DNA from: Paralithodes platypus
Taxonomy: Eukaryota > Arthropoda > Malacostraca > Decapoda > Lithodidae
Direction of reading: 5' to 3'
Assembly (NCBI GenBank): GCA_032716605.1
Contig: CM064571.1
Coordinates: forward strand, 13,547,262 to 13,611,261
Length of the DNA stretch: 64,000 nucleotides
Each line of letters begins with the position of its first letter. Position 1 is the first letter of the stretch. Of this stretch, positions 20,903-31,164 are shown in pieces. Made by a program: the position numbers and the translations under genes. The notes beneath the pieces are model-generated. The model ran no database searches, was not told where the DNA came from, and worked only from the letters and a program-made list of their open reading frames with translations.

Positions 20903-21525
20903 CGAACGAATAACGCGTCTAATCACTGCACTTGTAGGCACAGGAATGAGGACTGTCTTTTGAACGCCGGTGGTGTAACCTTTATGCTTCTTAGGTATAG
21001 GATAATATTACATTTGCTGTTGTGTTTCTTTATTTTCACTATACTTTACTTCAAATATGTTTTTCCCAAAACTAATAACTATAAATAACTATAAAATAGT
21101 GATATATATTAAACATTTACAAAACAAAATTGACGTGTTTATATTAAAGTTAGCGGTTTAAAACGTTTTCTTTATTTATTGTACCATAGAACACCACAGT
21201 TTAATGGGTAGCTTAAACAAAGGATATGAGGTGTAGGCCTACTACGATAACACCCTCACACAATTATTATTATACCTGCGAGCACACCCACACTCACACC
21301 ATCAGTAACAAGGTACACCAAAGTGGTGGGGCTTTCACTTAAGGGTTAATGGTACTCATTCGAAGCACAGTTTCAAGCTCCAGAAATCACGTCACAGAAC
21401 GAAAAGGAACAACTTCTGATTCGTATTTCTTTTTAGCCCGGATCTGAAGCTGTCGATTTTATCGTATGCTACTTACCAATATGTATCATTCTTGTTGGAG
21501 ATGCACAATAAATATATATAAATAA
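20903..21525. other. Intergenic, no gene seen
   Basis: AT-rich, with no credible frame on either strand and no recognised repeat. Confidence 0.5.
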
Positions 21526-23262
21526 ATCACCTGTACCTGATGGTTTGCATCCACGTATAATCAAGGAAGGAATGGACCAAATGGCTACACCGTTGAAAAT
21601 ATTATTTGAATATTCCCTCAACACTGGTGAGATACCAGAAGACTGGAAGATTGCAAATATAACTGCAATTTACAAGAAGGGAAATATAGCTAGAGCTGAC
21701 CCAGGAAACTATAGGCCGATCAATTTAACAAGCATCAAGAAACCAAAGTCATCAAAGTCAAAGACCATCTGGACATGAGAGGCACTCAATTCCTGGCTGC
21801 AACCTCCACAAACTAACACCACCCACTACACTACATGGCAACACACCCACAGACGCCAAGAAATATCAAAACAACACCCAGCACCCGGTTTCACACACAA
21901 ATACTGTCTTCTCTCCCTCCCTGCCCACCCCAAACCAGCTTCCAGAAGCACATCCATACTCATATCTCTCACCGTTCCATCCAATCACTTATAGACAATT
22001 AACACACAGATGCAGGTACGACCTTCAGAAATCCACCCTTCTGAATCATCCCTTCCTCGCGAGGACAGAGTCCACCTGGACAGGCTGAGACGTGGGCACC
22101 ATCCAGCTCTTCTGAGCTATCAGAAGAGACTGGATGTCCGTCGAAGACACGTGCCCGAGATTTAACACAGTACGTACCCCATACCATTGGACACATCCTA
22201 GAAGACTGCATTTCACACAATCTCTGATGCCAACAACACAATCTACACTCCTTGAGAGCTCTGTGGGAAAGCCCGACCGTGGCCATGGCCTTCCTGAGGG
22301 ACTCGGGGCTGTTCGGCCAGGCAACTTATGACAACAACAACAACAATAAGCATCATATGCAAGATATTTGAATCCCTTATCAGATAAAACATAATGGACG
22401 ATGGATCAAGTGCAAAAAACTCAAGCTTTTTAGCCCTAAGCAGTTTGGTGTTCTATCAGGTCGTTCTACTGTTTAACAGCTCATTAAGGTTATTGACCAA
22501 TGGATGGATATAGCCTGCTGGAAAATGGAGACTCCGTGGATATCAAATAGTTTGATTTGATGAAGTCATTTGATAGAGTTCCTCACAAAAGACTGCTTGC
22601 AAAGTTAGAGAACTATAATATCAAACACAAAATTCTGGTATGAGTAAGGGTTTTTCTCAACAACAGGAGGCAGAGAGTCATCGTAAATGGACACACATCA
22701 GAGTGGACAGAGGTGATGAGTGGTTTATATATTTATTTGCAGATGATACAAAGATATTCCATACAATCAAAGATGAAAATTACTGTCATAAAATGCAAGA
22801 GCTAGGACAAAAATAACATGAAATTATGGTCAGAAAAATGGTTACTGTAATTTCATTCTGAAAAATGTAAGCAGATGAGAATTGCTAGATCAGATGTTGG
22901 CCGCATTTAGAATATGCAAATCAGGTATGGTGTCCATTTCTGATAAAGGATATTAATGCAGTAGAAAATGTACATCGTAGGGCAACCAAATTTATTCCGG
23001 AATTTAAAAAACTTGAGTTGCGAGGAAAGGCTGCGGAAAATGGGTTTACCTACTCTAGCATACCGAAGGATTAGGGGTGATATTTAAAGAATCCCTGAGA
23101 AGATGCAACCCTATGAGCATAGTGAGCATACCTCCCTAGCATCCTATCCATCACTAAAGGTACTCCCAGAAGATCCCTGGAAGAGGATAAACAGCCTGCT
23201 CCTTCAGCTCTAAATCGCTCTCACTACTACTGATACGGTCGATGGGTTGTTTTGATAATTGA
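21526..23262 (+). pseudogene. LINE reverse transcriptase remnant, split by an insertion
   Basis: Before the insertion, an HPRIIKEGMDQMATPLKILF stretch, then EDWKIANITAIYKKG and DPGNYRPINLTSI (21545-21736), form the RT fingers. After it come CKIFES, QFGVLSGRSTV, a palm motif with KSFDRVPHKRLLAKLENY (about 22560), then LFADDTKIFHTI (about 22735) carrying the catalytic ADD, and a thumb with MGLPTLAYRRIRGD (about 23035). In-frame stops occur throughout. The ADDTKIF style fits a CR1/L3-like element. Confidence 0.8.
21737..22347 (+). mobile_element. Inserted 3' end of a different LINE, with AAGCATC duplication
   Basis: AAGCATC at 21730-21736 is repeated at 22348-22354. Between them lies a 611-bp fragment ending in an (ACA)n tail. 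Near 22080-22130 it encodes DRLRRGHHPALLSYQKRLD and near 22260 ALWESP...AFLRDSG, the C-terminal zinc region seen after RNase H in R1/I/jockey-like LINEs. Removing the fragment restores the LTSIICKIFE motif of the host LINE. Confidence 0.88.
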
Positions 23263-23474
23263 GGTAGTTGTTCTGTATTATTTTGTTATGATTAATTTGT
23301 GGTTCTTGTATTCTCCATGCTCTACTCAACCTTTATCAAACTTCTTTACGGGCTCTGAGTTTACAACCAAGATTAGGAGATTATTCCAATGAGCTATGTG
23401 TACATCTCAAATTCATAGCTATATACCTCAGAACAAAACAATAAAACAAATATAATACAATAAGGTTAAAATTC

Positions 23475-23562
23475 CTTTATAACGCCTTGGTGTAGTGGAT
23501 TAAAAGCTTCTGAATGTCGGAGGTTCGATCTCGGCTGTGAGTATTTAACACTCGCCCGCTAA
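23475..23562 (+). other. tRNA-derived SINE head
   Basis: The sequence ccttggtgtagtggattaaa followed about 30 bp later by GGTTCGATCTC resembles Pol III A and B boxes in the spacing of a tRNA gene. The acceptor stem does not pair, and the same head is seen in better form at 29573. It is probably a SINE fragment. Confidence 0.45.
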
Positions 23563-23574
23563 AGGGTTAAACAA

Positions 23575-24065
23575 ATTATATAATATTTTCGGTTGTCTGT
23601 GTGTGTGTGTTCTTAATAGGCCGCCGCAGTTTTGGACCTGAGGCGCTGACACTTTGCATGTGGGTGTCAATTGACCTGGGTCAGGTCATAGACGGGGCGA
23701 GGCCACGATCGGAGGTTGTTTCGAGGCCGAAATTGAAAACAAAATGAAAAAAATTGAAAAAAATGGCCGTTTGGGGCAGAAGGAGGCCTTCGATCGAAAA
23801 GGTGTATGGAACGAAAGTTGTTCGCAGCCCCCCAAAATGGGGGTACGGATGAGGTCAGATCCAAAATCGGAGGTCATTTAGCGGCCGAAATCGAGGTCGC
23901 CGTTTAATGAGGCACAGGGAGGTTGAGGCCGGTGATTATGGTAGTAGTAGTATTGTGATGATTGTGGTAGTAGTGATTGATGATGGTGATTATGGTAGTA
24001 GTAGTGGTGGTAGTAGTGATGGTGATTATGGTGATTACCCGGGCAACGCCGGGTACCCCTGCTAG
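23575..24065 (+). mobile_element. Non-autonomous Helitron, 3' terminus clear
   Basis: The end reads TACCCGG-GCAACG-CCGGGTA (24036-24055), a 7-bp stem with 6-nt loop, followed after six bases by CTAG and then T. This is the canonical Helitron 3' structure: a hairpin, then CTRR, inserted before T. The interior contains 'taggccgccgcagttttgga' text like that of arthropod Helitrons and a degenerate GTAGTAGTG/GATTATG repeat. The 5' boundary is uncertain. No Rep/helicase gene is present, so it depends on another element. Confidence 0.75.
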
Positions 24066-24190
24066 TACAATATATATTGCATAATGCATTACTCTATAAC
24101 TATTAAAGATAGACAAATTATGATTGCACAATTACCATTATTCAGTTTATAAAGGGCCTCCAGCATTTAACAGGCTTTGAACTATTTCAT

Positions 24191-24824
24191 TTAACCTGAG
24201 CGCGGCGAGCCTATGGTATTTAAAACGTCCCGCTGGGCGAAGGTATTATGGGTAAATCTCGACGAATTTCGTAATTTTACGATAAATATCGTTATTACTT
24301 ATTCATATGTACCTATTTTACGTTTAATATGAAGATATTAATATGTAACAACAATAAAACAAGTGGGAATAGTATTTGTGAGGTGAAAAAGACGAATTAT
24401 TGCCGACCGTACAGTCATGAGGTGAGAGGCGCGCGAGCCAAACACTTTCTCCTCTCGAGGCCTGAAGCGAGACTGATGTCTCGCTAGTGAAGTCTCTGTC
24501 TTGCCACGATCTCTATATGCGTCCCAGATGACCTTGAAACCGGGTGGGAGATATTGCCGCGGAAAATAAACCGATAAACAAGGGAATAGGAGGAAAAATA
24601 GGTGATAACTGAAGGGGGGGGGGTGAGGAGGGGAAGGGAGGGTTGACATATGTGGAGGAGTGATAGGAGGTATGGAGGGGAATTATCTCACTTAATCACA
24701 CGTTTCCTTGTTTTGAGTGCCAGTGGGATGTTTTGAAAGGCTTTTATAGGCCTTGGCTCATATGAGGACGCTCGCCTTCGTAGGGTTCAAACTCATATGA
24801 GGACGCTCGCCGTTCTTGGGTTAA
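24191..24824. mobile_element. piggyBac-like MITE
   Basis: TTAA at 24191-24194 and 24821-24824 flank inverted ends TTAACCTGAGCGCGGCGAGC and the complement of GCTCGCCGTTCTTGGGTTAA. The CCY start after TTAA is typical of piggyBac ends. Near the right end the block catatgaggacgctcgcc occurs twice, like the subterminal repeats of such elements. There is no coding sequence. Confidence 0.6.
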
Positions 24825-25138
24825 TCCTTTTTACTACCACAGGTCCTTCTTAAACTGCACAAAATCGTGATTCAGTTTACCGAAAAAGGGCCTCCACCGA
24901 TTCACAGATTTCGAACTATCTACCTTGGGTATTTTACTACCACAGATCCTTCTTAAACTGCATGAAATAATATAAATATAGCTAGAATAAAAGTGAAAGG
25001 ACGTCACCGGTACGGAATGAGAGTAGTGATGATTGCCCGTAAAAATTGAGGGAAAAAGCGCTCGTGTGATACCGGCTTTACATTACCCACCGAGGACATT
25101 ACACACCCAGCACACATCGCAACTGACACACTTTGCAT
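24825..25138. other. Intergenic with small repeats
   Basis: The block 'actaccacaggtccttcttaa' with its following gcctccaccg motif is locally duplicated (24833-24900 and 24935-24965). An orphan end of family E (gctcgtgtgataccggc) lies at about 25058-25075. No gene is seen. Confidence 0.5.
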
Positions 25139-25490
25139 TTAAGGGACGACTGGCCGTTTGTTTGGTCTATTAATTAATGTATTCATAATTATATTTTTTT
25201 AGTTTCCTCCCTAGACCTCCACAAAGCTTAGAAAAACACCCCCTAGAAACCCGCTTCAAGATCAATTTCCCGGCCAAAGGCCGGTTTCTCTTAAAATTGC
25301 AGGCTCGCTATCGCTCGCCAGGAAATAATCGGCACCTAAATGGCACGAAAGGTCTTAAAATTGACAACAAAATAGGGCGAAAGGTGTTAAAATCGCCAAA
25401 CTAAAGGGACGAACGTCTTATAATCTCAAAACTAGTGGGGCTTAACATTACGGAGAAGGGGGTCCAGGAAAACGGTCTGCCTCCCCTTAA
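25139..25490. mobile_element. TTAA MITE family A, complete copy 1
   Basis: Bounded by TTAA at 25139-25142 and 25487-25490, with ends TTAAGGGACGACTGGCC and, reversed, TTAAGGGGAGGCAGACC. Central palindrome CCGGCCAAAGGCCGG at about 25272. Length 352 bp, non-coding. Confidence 0.85.
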
Positions 25491-25772
25491 GTTGCTTGGT
25501 TGGTTGATTTCTCATATTTCACATTTTTCTACTGAAAAATGGACATAGGCCTATTTATGTTGGATGGGGATCTTGGGGTGTTTTACAAAGCTTGATGGAG
25601 ACCTAGCGAGGAAGCTAACCCCCCCCCCAAAAAAAAAATAATAATAATAATAATCAATAGATATACCTAAAAATTACATAACGTCTCCTTAATCAAGTAT
25701 TTCTTATAAATATATCAAAGGGATTCTCAGTTAATTGATGTTTGAAAATCTAGAATACTATTTGAGTACAAA
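25491..25772. other. Spacer between two MITEs, no gene
   Basis: AT-rich, with a C8-A8 tract and an (ATA)n run near 25620-25655. It carries fragments of the same family A vocabulary (tagaaaaatg-like, 'ctagcgagg'). Confidence 0.5.
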
Positions 25773-26142
25773 TTAAGGGGAGACTGACCGTTTGTTTGGT
25801 ATATAAATTCATGTATTCATATATTTTTTTAGTTTCCTCCCCATACCTACATCAAGCTTAGAAAACCCCCCCTAGACCCCCTTTCAAGATAAATGTGTAC
25901 ATTTTTCGGTAGAATAATGTCCCGGCCAAAGGCCGGTTTCTCTTAAAATTGCAGGCTCGCTTTCGCTCGCCAGGAAATAATCGACACCTAAATGGCAAGA
26001 AAGGTTTTAAAATTGACAACGAAATGGGGCGAAAGGTGTTAAAATCGCCAAACTAATGGGCCGAACGTCTTCTAATCTCAAAACTAGTGGGGCTTAACAT
26101 TACGGAGAAGGGGCTCCAGAAAAATGGTCTGCCTCCCCTTAA
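25773..26142. mobile_element. TTAA MITE family A, complete copy 2
   Basis: TTAA at 25773-25776 and 26139-26142. The TIRs TTAAGGGGAGACTGACC and TTAAGGGGAGGCAGACC agree at all but three positions. Same orientation and about 85-90% similar by eye to 25139-25490. Its right TTAA is also the left boundary of the piggyBac element that follows. Confidence 0.87.
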
Positions 26143-26149
26143 CCCGGCA

Positions 26150-26206
26150 AGCGCGATAGGCCTCACGGAAGGCTTCCTATAGGGAACGCGATAGGCCTCA
26201 CGGAAG
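26150..26206. promoter_or_regulatory. Subterminal direct repeats at the piggyBac left end
   Basis: GCGATAGGCCTCACGGAAG occurs twice (about 26152-26170 and 26187-26205), separated by the small palindrome ttcctatagggaa. Repeats at this position in piggyBac-type elements commonly bind the transposase. The segment also lies within 130 bp of the transposase start. Confidence 0.5.
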
Positions 26207-26281
26207 CAGGATTTTTAAAGGCGTACCAAAACGGCGCCAAGCTGTCTAGGGAGTCACAAATTGCGCCACGTTTAGTGCGAC

Positions 26282-28921
26282 ATGGTACCTCTCGATGGCA
26301 CCCACAACCACCCGCCGCACGCACCCCACACAGTCTACACACGCAGTACGCTCTCAGTCACTATGGAGCCTACACGCTCCCCTGACTCGCTCCCTGTTGA
26401 CTCGCCCAACCCTGTTGCTGGCGGTGTTAGTGCTCGTGGCAGGACACGAACACGTGCCAGGGACCCCTCCTACGTATATACTTCTGAGGATGATGAGCCA
26501 GTGCAGCCAAGAAGACCTACACGTGCTGGGAGAGGCACGACACGTGGTGGGAGAGGCACGACACGTGCAACAAGCACGACGAGTGCGAAGAGGTCATTGT
26601 CCTCAGCATTTGCTCTGACAACTGCTACCACAACAACTACTGCCTCTACTGTTGTGGCAACGACGCCCACGGCGCCCACCACCACAGGAAGTACAAGTGG
26701 CCGTCCTGGGGATGCAGGAGCATCGGGGGTAGTTGGCAAGAAGGGTAAGGGTAAAGGACACCCTTATCAGTTCAAGAGGAGTAAGGTGACACCTCCCGCC
26801 TCTACCACCCCCGCGTTGCCAGCACTACCACCACCCACCACGCCCGCCCCTGCCTCACTACCCACCACGGCCGCCCCTGCACCACTGCCCACCACGGCCG
26901 CCCCTGCACCACCGCCCACGCACGCCCCTGCTCCACCACCCACGCCCACCCATGCCCCTGCTGCTGTTGGAGGGCCTCGTAGAGTTTTGGCAGCCGGTCT
27001 AACGCCATCCAAGTTTGACGCCCTCCTCTTCCCTCCTGACTCCTCTGACGACGACGCTGCAGAAGGGGAAGCCTTCGATCCCAGGAACTATGGCTGGGGT
27101 GGTGATAGTGGGAGCGAGTCTGAGGAGGATCAAGACCAATATGAGGGAGGTGCAGAGGATTCGGAAGACGACGATGTACTTCTGCACCGTGACCATGACC
27201 AAGACCTGTCTGACGACGAAGGCGCAGACGACGTGGCTGACGGAGGGGCTGATCCTGATCCCCCACGGGCGTATAATTTTGCCTGGTCTGAAGGGTCCCA
27301 TTTCCAACCAGATTTGCACCAGTTCAATGCCAATCTGGCTGGTTCAACAGCAGACTGGCCCTGCAATGACCAGTCCACGGAATCTGATTTCTTCTGTGCA
27401 TTTTTTGACCAGGAGGTATTATCTCATCTCGTTTCCCAAACCAATGGCTATTTTACCTGGGTGAGGGAAATAATTGATATGATATCTCCTAGAGCAAGAA
27501 TTCGTGCATGGGTTGATACGACTGTCCCTGAGCTCCTTGTGTTCTTTGCGTTGTTGCTAATCATGCCTCTCTGCAGGAAGCATGTAATGGAGCATTATTG
27601 GAAGCACGACCCAATCATCAACACCCCAATTTTCCGGAAATATATGGCTCGTGATAGATTTTTCTTGCTTCTGCGATTTTTGCACTTCGCAGACAATAAT
27701 AATCCAAACCGAGCTGATAGAATATGGAAAGTTCGGGATGTGTTGACCATGTTGTTGCAAAGGTACAGGAAATTCTTCTACCCCTTTGCCAACCTGGTGA
27801 TTGATGAGTCGCTCGTGCTTTTCAAAGGACGCCTGGTGTTCAAGCAGTACATTCCCTTGAAGAGACACAGGTTCGGGATCAAGATCTTTGTGTTGTGCGA
27901 TTGTGAAAGTGGAATAGTGCTCGACATGATCGTATACACCGGCACTGATGTAGACATTCCAAAAGTCGGTGGCAACGACCCATTGGGCATGTCAGGGCAC
28001 ATTGTGAAAAAGATGCTGGAGCCCTACCTGAACAAGGGGCACACGTTGTACACCGACAATTGGTATACAATTCCTGCACTCTGCCAGTTCCTCCATGACC
28101 ACAAAACGGGGGCATGTGGGACTGTCAGAACTAACAGGAAGTTCATGCCTAAGTTCCAAGGCAATCGCATAGAACTGGACAACCCCTCCCACAGTGACAC
28201 CGCTTCTGATGACGACTTGGCAGAGGAACAAAGGCGCCGCAGACAGGACAGACCAAGAAGAAAGAAGAAAGAGCACTACAAGCAGCTGGAGAATTCTGGG
28301 AAAGTTCTGGCGGTAAAGTGGCTCGATAAGCGACCAGTCCACCTGCTTTCGACTGTCCATACAGGTGCCCAAGTGGACTCTGGTAAATTCCACTACCGTA
28401 CCAAGAAGTCTATCCAGAAACCTGATATGGTGGTGGATTATACCAAGTACATGCGCCTTGTGGACAAGTCTGATTGCCAGCTTGCAGGCGTTGAGTGCCT
28501 ACGAAAAACAGTGAAGTGGTATCACAAGCTTTTCCTTCACTTTGTTGACATCACGATGCTCAACGCTTACAACATGTGGCTGGTAAAAAAAGACATGGCC
28601 CCGAACAAAAAACTCAAGTTCAGGGAGTTCATATACAACGTCGCCTACCAACTCCTAGAGAAACACCAACCAGTCTCCGGTCACAGTGGTCGCCGTGCAG
28701 TCAACCTCCCAGACAGAGTCATTGATGGATATGACAAACACTACCCTATCCATACCGAGCTATCTGGCACCCGGAGGCTGCAAGTACAGTGCCAGGTCTG
28801 TGCCCACTCCACCAGAAAGCCACAAAAAAGAAGCCGAGTCACATCAATGTGCAAGGAATGCAACGTTGGGTTGTGTTTGGGCGAGTGCTTCAGGGACTAC
28901 CACTCACTCAAGTACTACTAG
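26282..28921 (+). CDS. piggyBac-type transposase (DDE_Tnp_1_7 / PGBD family), intact
   Basis: An 879-residue uninterrupted frame. Residues 1-365 are disordered: Thr/Pro/Ala-rich, then acidic (EDSEDDD). The transposase core runs from about 368 (DFFCAFFDQEVLSHL) to 800. The expected catalytic acidic residues are present: Asp508 in VIDESL, Asp592 in YTDNWYT and Asp728 in LVDKSD. The C-terminus (837-874) is a cysteine-rich domain, CQVC...CKEC...CLGEC...YH, as in active piggyBac proteins, where it binds the end repeats. The protein cuts and pastes at TTAA. It is longer than insect piggyBac (594 residues) because of the N-terminal tail. Start: ATG 26282, with MEPTRS at 26363 as an alternative. An intact frame means recent activity or selection (domestication); the sequence alone cannot decide between them. 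Confidence 0.93.
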   Translation: MVPLDGTHNHPPHAPHTVYTRSTLSVTMEPTRSPDSLPVDSPNPVAGGVSARGRTRTRARDPSYVYTSEDDEPVQPRRPTRAGRGTTRGGRGTTRATSTTSAKRSLSSAFALTTATTTTTASTVVATTPTAPTTTGSTSGRPGDAGASGVVGKKGKGKGHPYQFKRSKVTPPASTTPALPALPPPTTPAPASLPTTAAPAPLPTTAAPAPPPTHAPAPPPTPTHAPAAVGGPRRVLAAGLTPSKFDALLFPPDSSDDDAAEGEAFDPRNYGWGGDSGSESEEDQDQYEGGAEDSEDDDVLLHRDHDQDLSDDEGADDVADGGADPDPPRAYNFAWSEGSHFQPDLHQFNANLAGSTADWPCNDQSTESDFFCAFFDQEVLSHLVSQTNGYFTWVREIIDMISPRARIRAWVDTTVPELLVFFALLLIMPLCRKHVMEHYWKHDPIINTPIFRKYMARDRFFLLLRFLHFADNNNPNRADRIWKVRDVLTMLLQRYRKFFYPFANLVIDESLVLFKGRLVFKQYIPLKRHRFGIKIFVLCDCESGIVLDMIVYTGTDVDIPKVGGNDPLGMSGHIVKKMLEPYLNKGHTLYTDNWYTIPALCQFLHDHKTGACGTVRTNRKFMPKFQGNRIELDNPSHSDTASDDDLAEEQRRRRQDRPRRKKKEHYKQLENSGKVLAVKWLDKRPVHLLSTVHTGAQVDSGKFHYRTKKSIQKPDMVVDYTKYMRLVDKSDCQLAGVECLRKTVKWYHKLFLHFVDITMLNAYNMWLVKKDMAPNKKLKFREFIYNVAYQLLEKHQPVSGHSGRRAVNLPDRVIDGYDKHYPIHTELSGTRRLQVQCQVCAHSTRKPQKRSRVTSMCKECNVGLCLGECFRDYHSLKYY

Positions 28922-29148
28922 GAGTGGTACCTGTGTCGCCCTATCTCAGCCAAACTCCTGCCCCGCCCACCTACCTCACTACCTACCTCACTACCTACCT
29001 GCCCGTACCTGACCTGCCCGTACCTGACCAACGTGATCTCAAAACACCTGCCTGCCTACCTACTTGCCCGTACCTGACCAACGTGATAATATTATCATAA
29101 CATGTACAAATTATAGTTGTAGGATAAGTTCATATGTTTTGGTATATA

Positions 29149-29149
<1 letters not shown>

Positions 29150-29220
<71 letters not shown>
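29150..29220. repeat. (TA)n microsatellite
   Basis: About 33 uninterrupted TA units flanked by 'tatactgta' and 'acacagtata' inverted motifs, which also form a longer hairpin. Confidence 0.97.
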
Positions 29221-29224
<4 letters not shown>

Positions 29225-29423
29225 TATATTATTGTATACAGTATACTGTATATATAAGCAATATTTTCATTTATTATTTCAGTTTAATTCATTAGCCAGG
29301 CAATATTTTGTTTTATTTATATATACCTATGTAATATTATACTTATGTACTAACCTTTTGTAACAACCTTTTGTAATAATAAAACAAACAAAAAAAACCA
29401 ACAAAAACAAATAAATAAAAAAA

Positions 29424-29493
29424 AAACATACTTACGCTCTGCTATTCATCAAAGTTTTCGACTTTATGAATAGCAGGGCGTAGGCTAAGTATG
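29424..29493. other. Long hairpin (about 27-bp stem)
   Basis: ACATACTTA..GC.CTGCTATTCAT pairs with ATGAATAGCAG.GC...TAAGTATGT around the loop tttcg. A-rich runs lie on both sides. It may be a very short TIR element or a Pol III-type fold; nothing identifies its function. Confidence 0.7.
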
Positions 29494-29564
29494 TAAAAAA
29501 AAAAAAATTTCAAGTGATATAAACACTCCAAAAACATCCCCATAACCTCTCTGGTTTCGAAATT

Positions 29565-29810
29565 AGCGGCTCGCTTGGTGTAGTGACTAGCGTCTCGGAC
29601 TTCCACCCAGAAGGCCCGGGTTCACGCCCACGCTCGGCGCATTAAAGATTTTTCACAAGCACTGAGTCGTTACCATCCCTCATGAGCAAAGGGATGGGGT
29701 AGTAGTACAGGACCCCAATGGAAATACGCCTAATCGGCCTTATTGAGCTATCCTTAGCTAGCTTAGCATGCGCTAGCTTTAAGAACTATTATTATTATCA
29801 TTATTATAAC
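29565..29810 (+). mobile_element. tRNA-derived SINE sharing its tail with the LINE at 32.75-37.92 kb
   Basis: The head (gctcgcttggtgtagtgact, then GGTTCACGCCC) resembles Pol III A and B boxes. The tail contains ggaccccaatggaaatacgc followed by ctaatcggccttattgagct and atccttag, then an (ATT)n run. The same tail, with few changes, is the 3' end of the LINE read on the minus strand at 32925-32855. It would be transcribed by Pol III and retrotransposed by that LINE's protein. Confidence 0.78.
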
Positions 29811-29885
29811 CCACGTCTCTAGGCCTACGTCTCTAGGCCTACATCTCACTCAGTCCATCACTCTAACCACTAGACCATGACTGTT
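29811..29885 (-). other. Head of a second tRNA-like SINE, minus strand
   Basis: The minus strand reads catggtctagtggttagag (A-box-like) and stops at 'acgtgggtt', where the preceding SINE's (ATT)n tail begins. One SINE seems to have inserted near the B box of another. A local duplication of gtctctaggcctac is also visible. Confidence 0.5.
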
Positions 29886-30720
29886 CACACTATACTGACA
29901 GCGATTAGTGCGTACGTATTTTCGGGCAGACGAATGCTTGACAAAAAAAAAAATATATATACCCTCGATACACTTGTGTATATCGAAGTATTTAGTATGT
30001 ATAATACTTTTACATAACCTAACATATTCTATCATTACGAACAAACAGTAAAGAAATTTACAAGTAAATAAATAACCTTTCATCCATGAGTTGCAAGCAA
30101 ATAGTGCGTAAAAATTGTGTAATGAGATATCGGGTTACTCTAACATACTGCGCCATCCAAGAAGCCTTATCGTTGTTTACAATATAGCAACGACAACACA
30201 AAGTGTCTATAAGGTCTAAATTTGTGCATACACCCACGCTAATCTCATCTACCTACTGTAATCTGACCCCTTTTCTCTCCCGCGCCACCCACCTTTCTCA
30301 ATACACCACTCTTATTTCGCCTATTATTCGTCCGTATGCGTCTCTGCGCTTCATTTATCAGTGTATATTATTCACATGGGCTGCCTTACTCATGAATATG
30401 AACAGGTGAAACCATAAAGGTGCTTTTTAGGCGAGATATAGAGCGTTGCTTCTCATCAATCGCACGTTCTTGCCTCCACCCTCTCTCTCTCTCCTCCCGC
30501 CTGACTCACTCACACACACTCGCTCGCTCGGGGATGTCGTGCCTATCAGCCCATTTTTTTCAACTTGCAGCCACCGTAACTCCACACCCACATTTTTTTA
30601 GGGTGGATATATATATTGGCGGATGTGGCTGCTTATTTCCAAGACATTGAGGTACTTTTTTTTAAATTCTGTGAGATCAAATTTTTTGGCAGAAATGCAC
30701 AAATAACTACCCTAGCTCCT
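29886..30720. other. Intergenic, no gene recognised
   Basis: AT-rich, with no motif in any frame. If the proposed piggyBac right end is right, this is non-coding transposon sequence. Confidence 0.45.
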
Positions 30721-30792
30721 AGGGCTATTTAGCGCTTAACAGGTTAAGCACATACTCTAGGACTTGAACATGTAGGTGTTTGGTGCCTATAA

Positions 30793-30796
<4 letters not shown>

Positions 30797-30880
<84 letters not shown>

Positions 30881-30899
30881 AAGAGCAAGAGAGAGAGCA

Positions 30900-30964
<65 letters not shown>

Positions 30965-31000
30965 AAGCGAGAGAGTGAGAGAGAGAGAGAGAGAGAACAC
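30797..31000. repeat. (GA)n microsatellite, about 200 bp
   Basis: Nearly pure GA with scattered C interruptions (gagagc, gcaagc). The long Ser/Leu and Arg/Glu frames it gives on either strand are artefacts. Confidence 0.97.
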
Positions 31001-31164
31001 TAATTACCCCAGGAAACGAGCACTTATCAAACAGTAGGTAGAGCTAAATTGAGGAACAATTGACCACTTGCGAGTTCAGGTTATAAGGAAGTTCGGCCTG
31101 TAAACATCGATAATTAATAAACACAAATATATTAATTATGTAGGTTTCTGATGGATAGAAATTA

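Larger units (their letters stand above)
26139..30747 (+). mobile_element. piggyBac-type transposon, proposed full extent
   Basis: The left end is TTAACCCGGCAAGCGCGATA. A candidate right end at 30722-30747 reads, reversed, TTAACCTGTTAAGCGCTAAA and shares TTAACC, AAGCGC and TAGSCC with the left. If correct the element is 4.6 kb, with 1.8 kb of non-coding 3' sequence into which two SINEs and a TA microsatellite have been placed. The right end is imperfect, so this limit is tentative; the left end is better. Confidence 0.45.

Noticed and set aside
29565..29640. Functional tRNA gene
   Set aside because: Boxes are present but stems do not pair, and the sequence continues into a LINE-like tail, as in a SINE.
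30725..31003. Ser/Leu and Arg/Glu repeat proteins
   Set aside because: Translation of a GA microsatellite.
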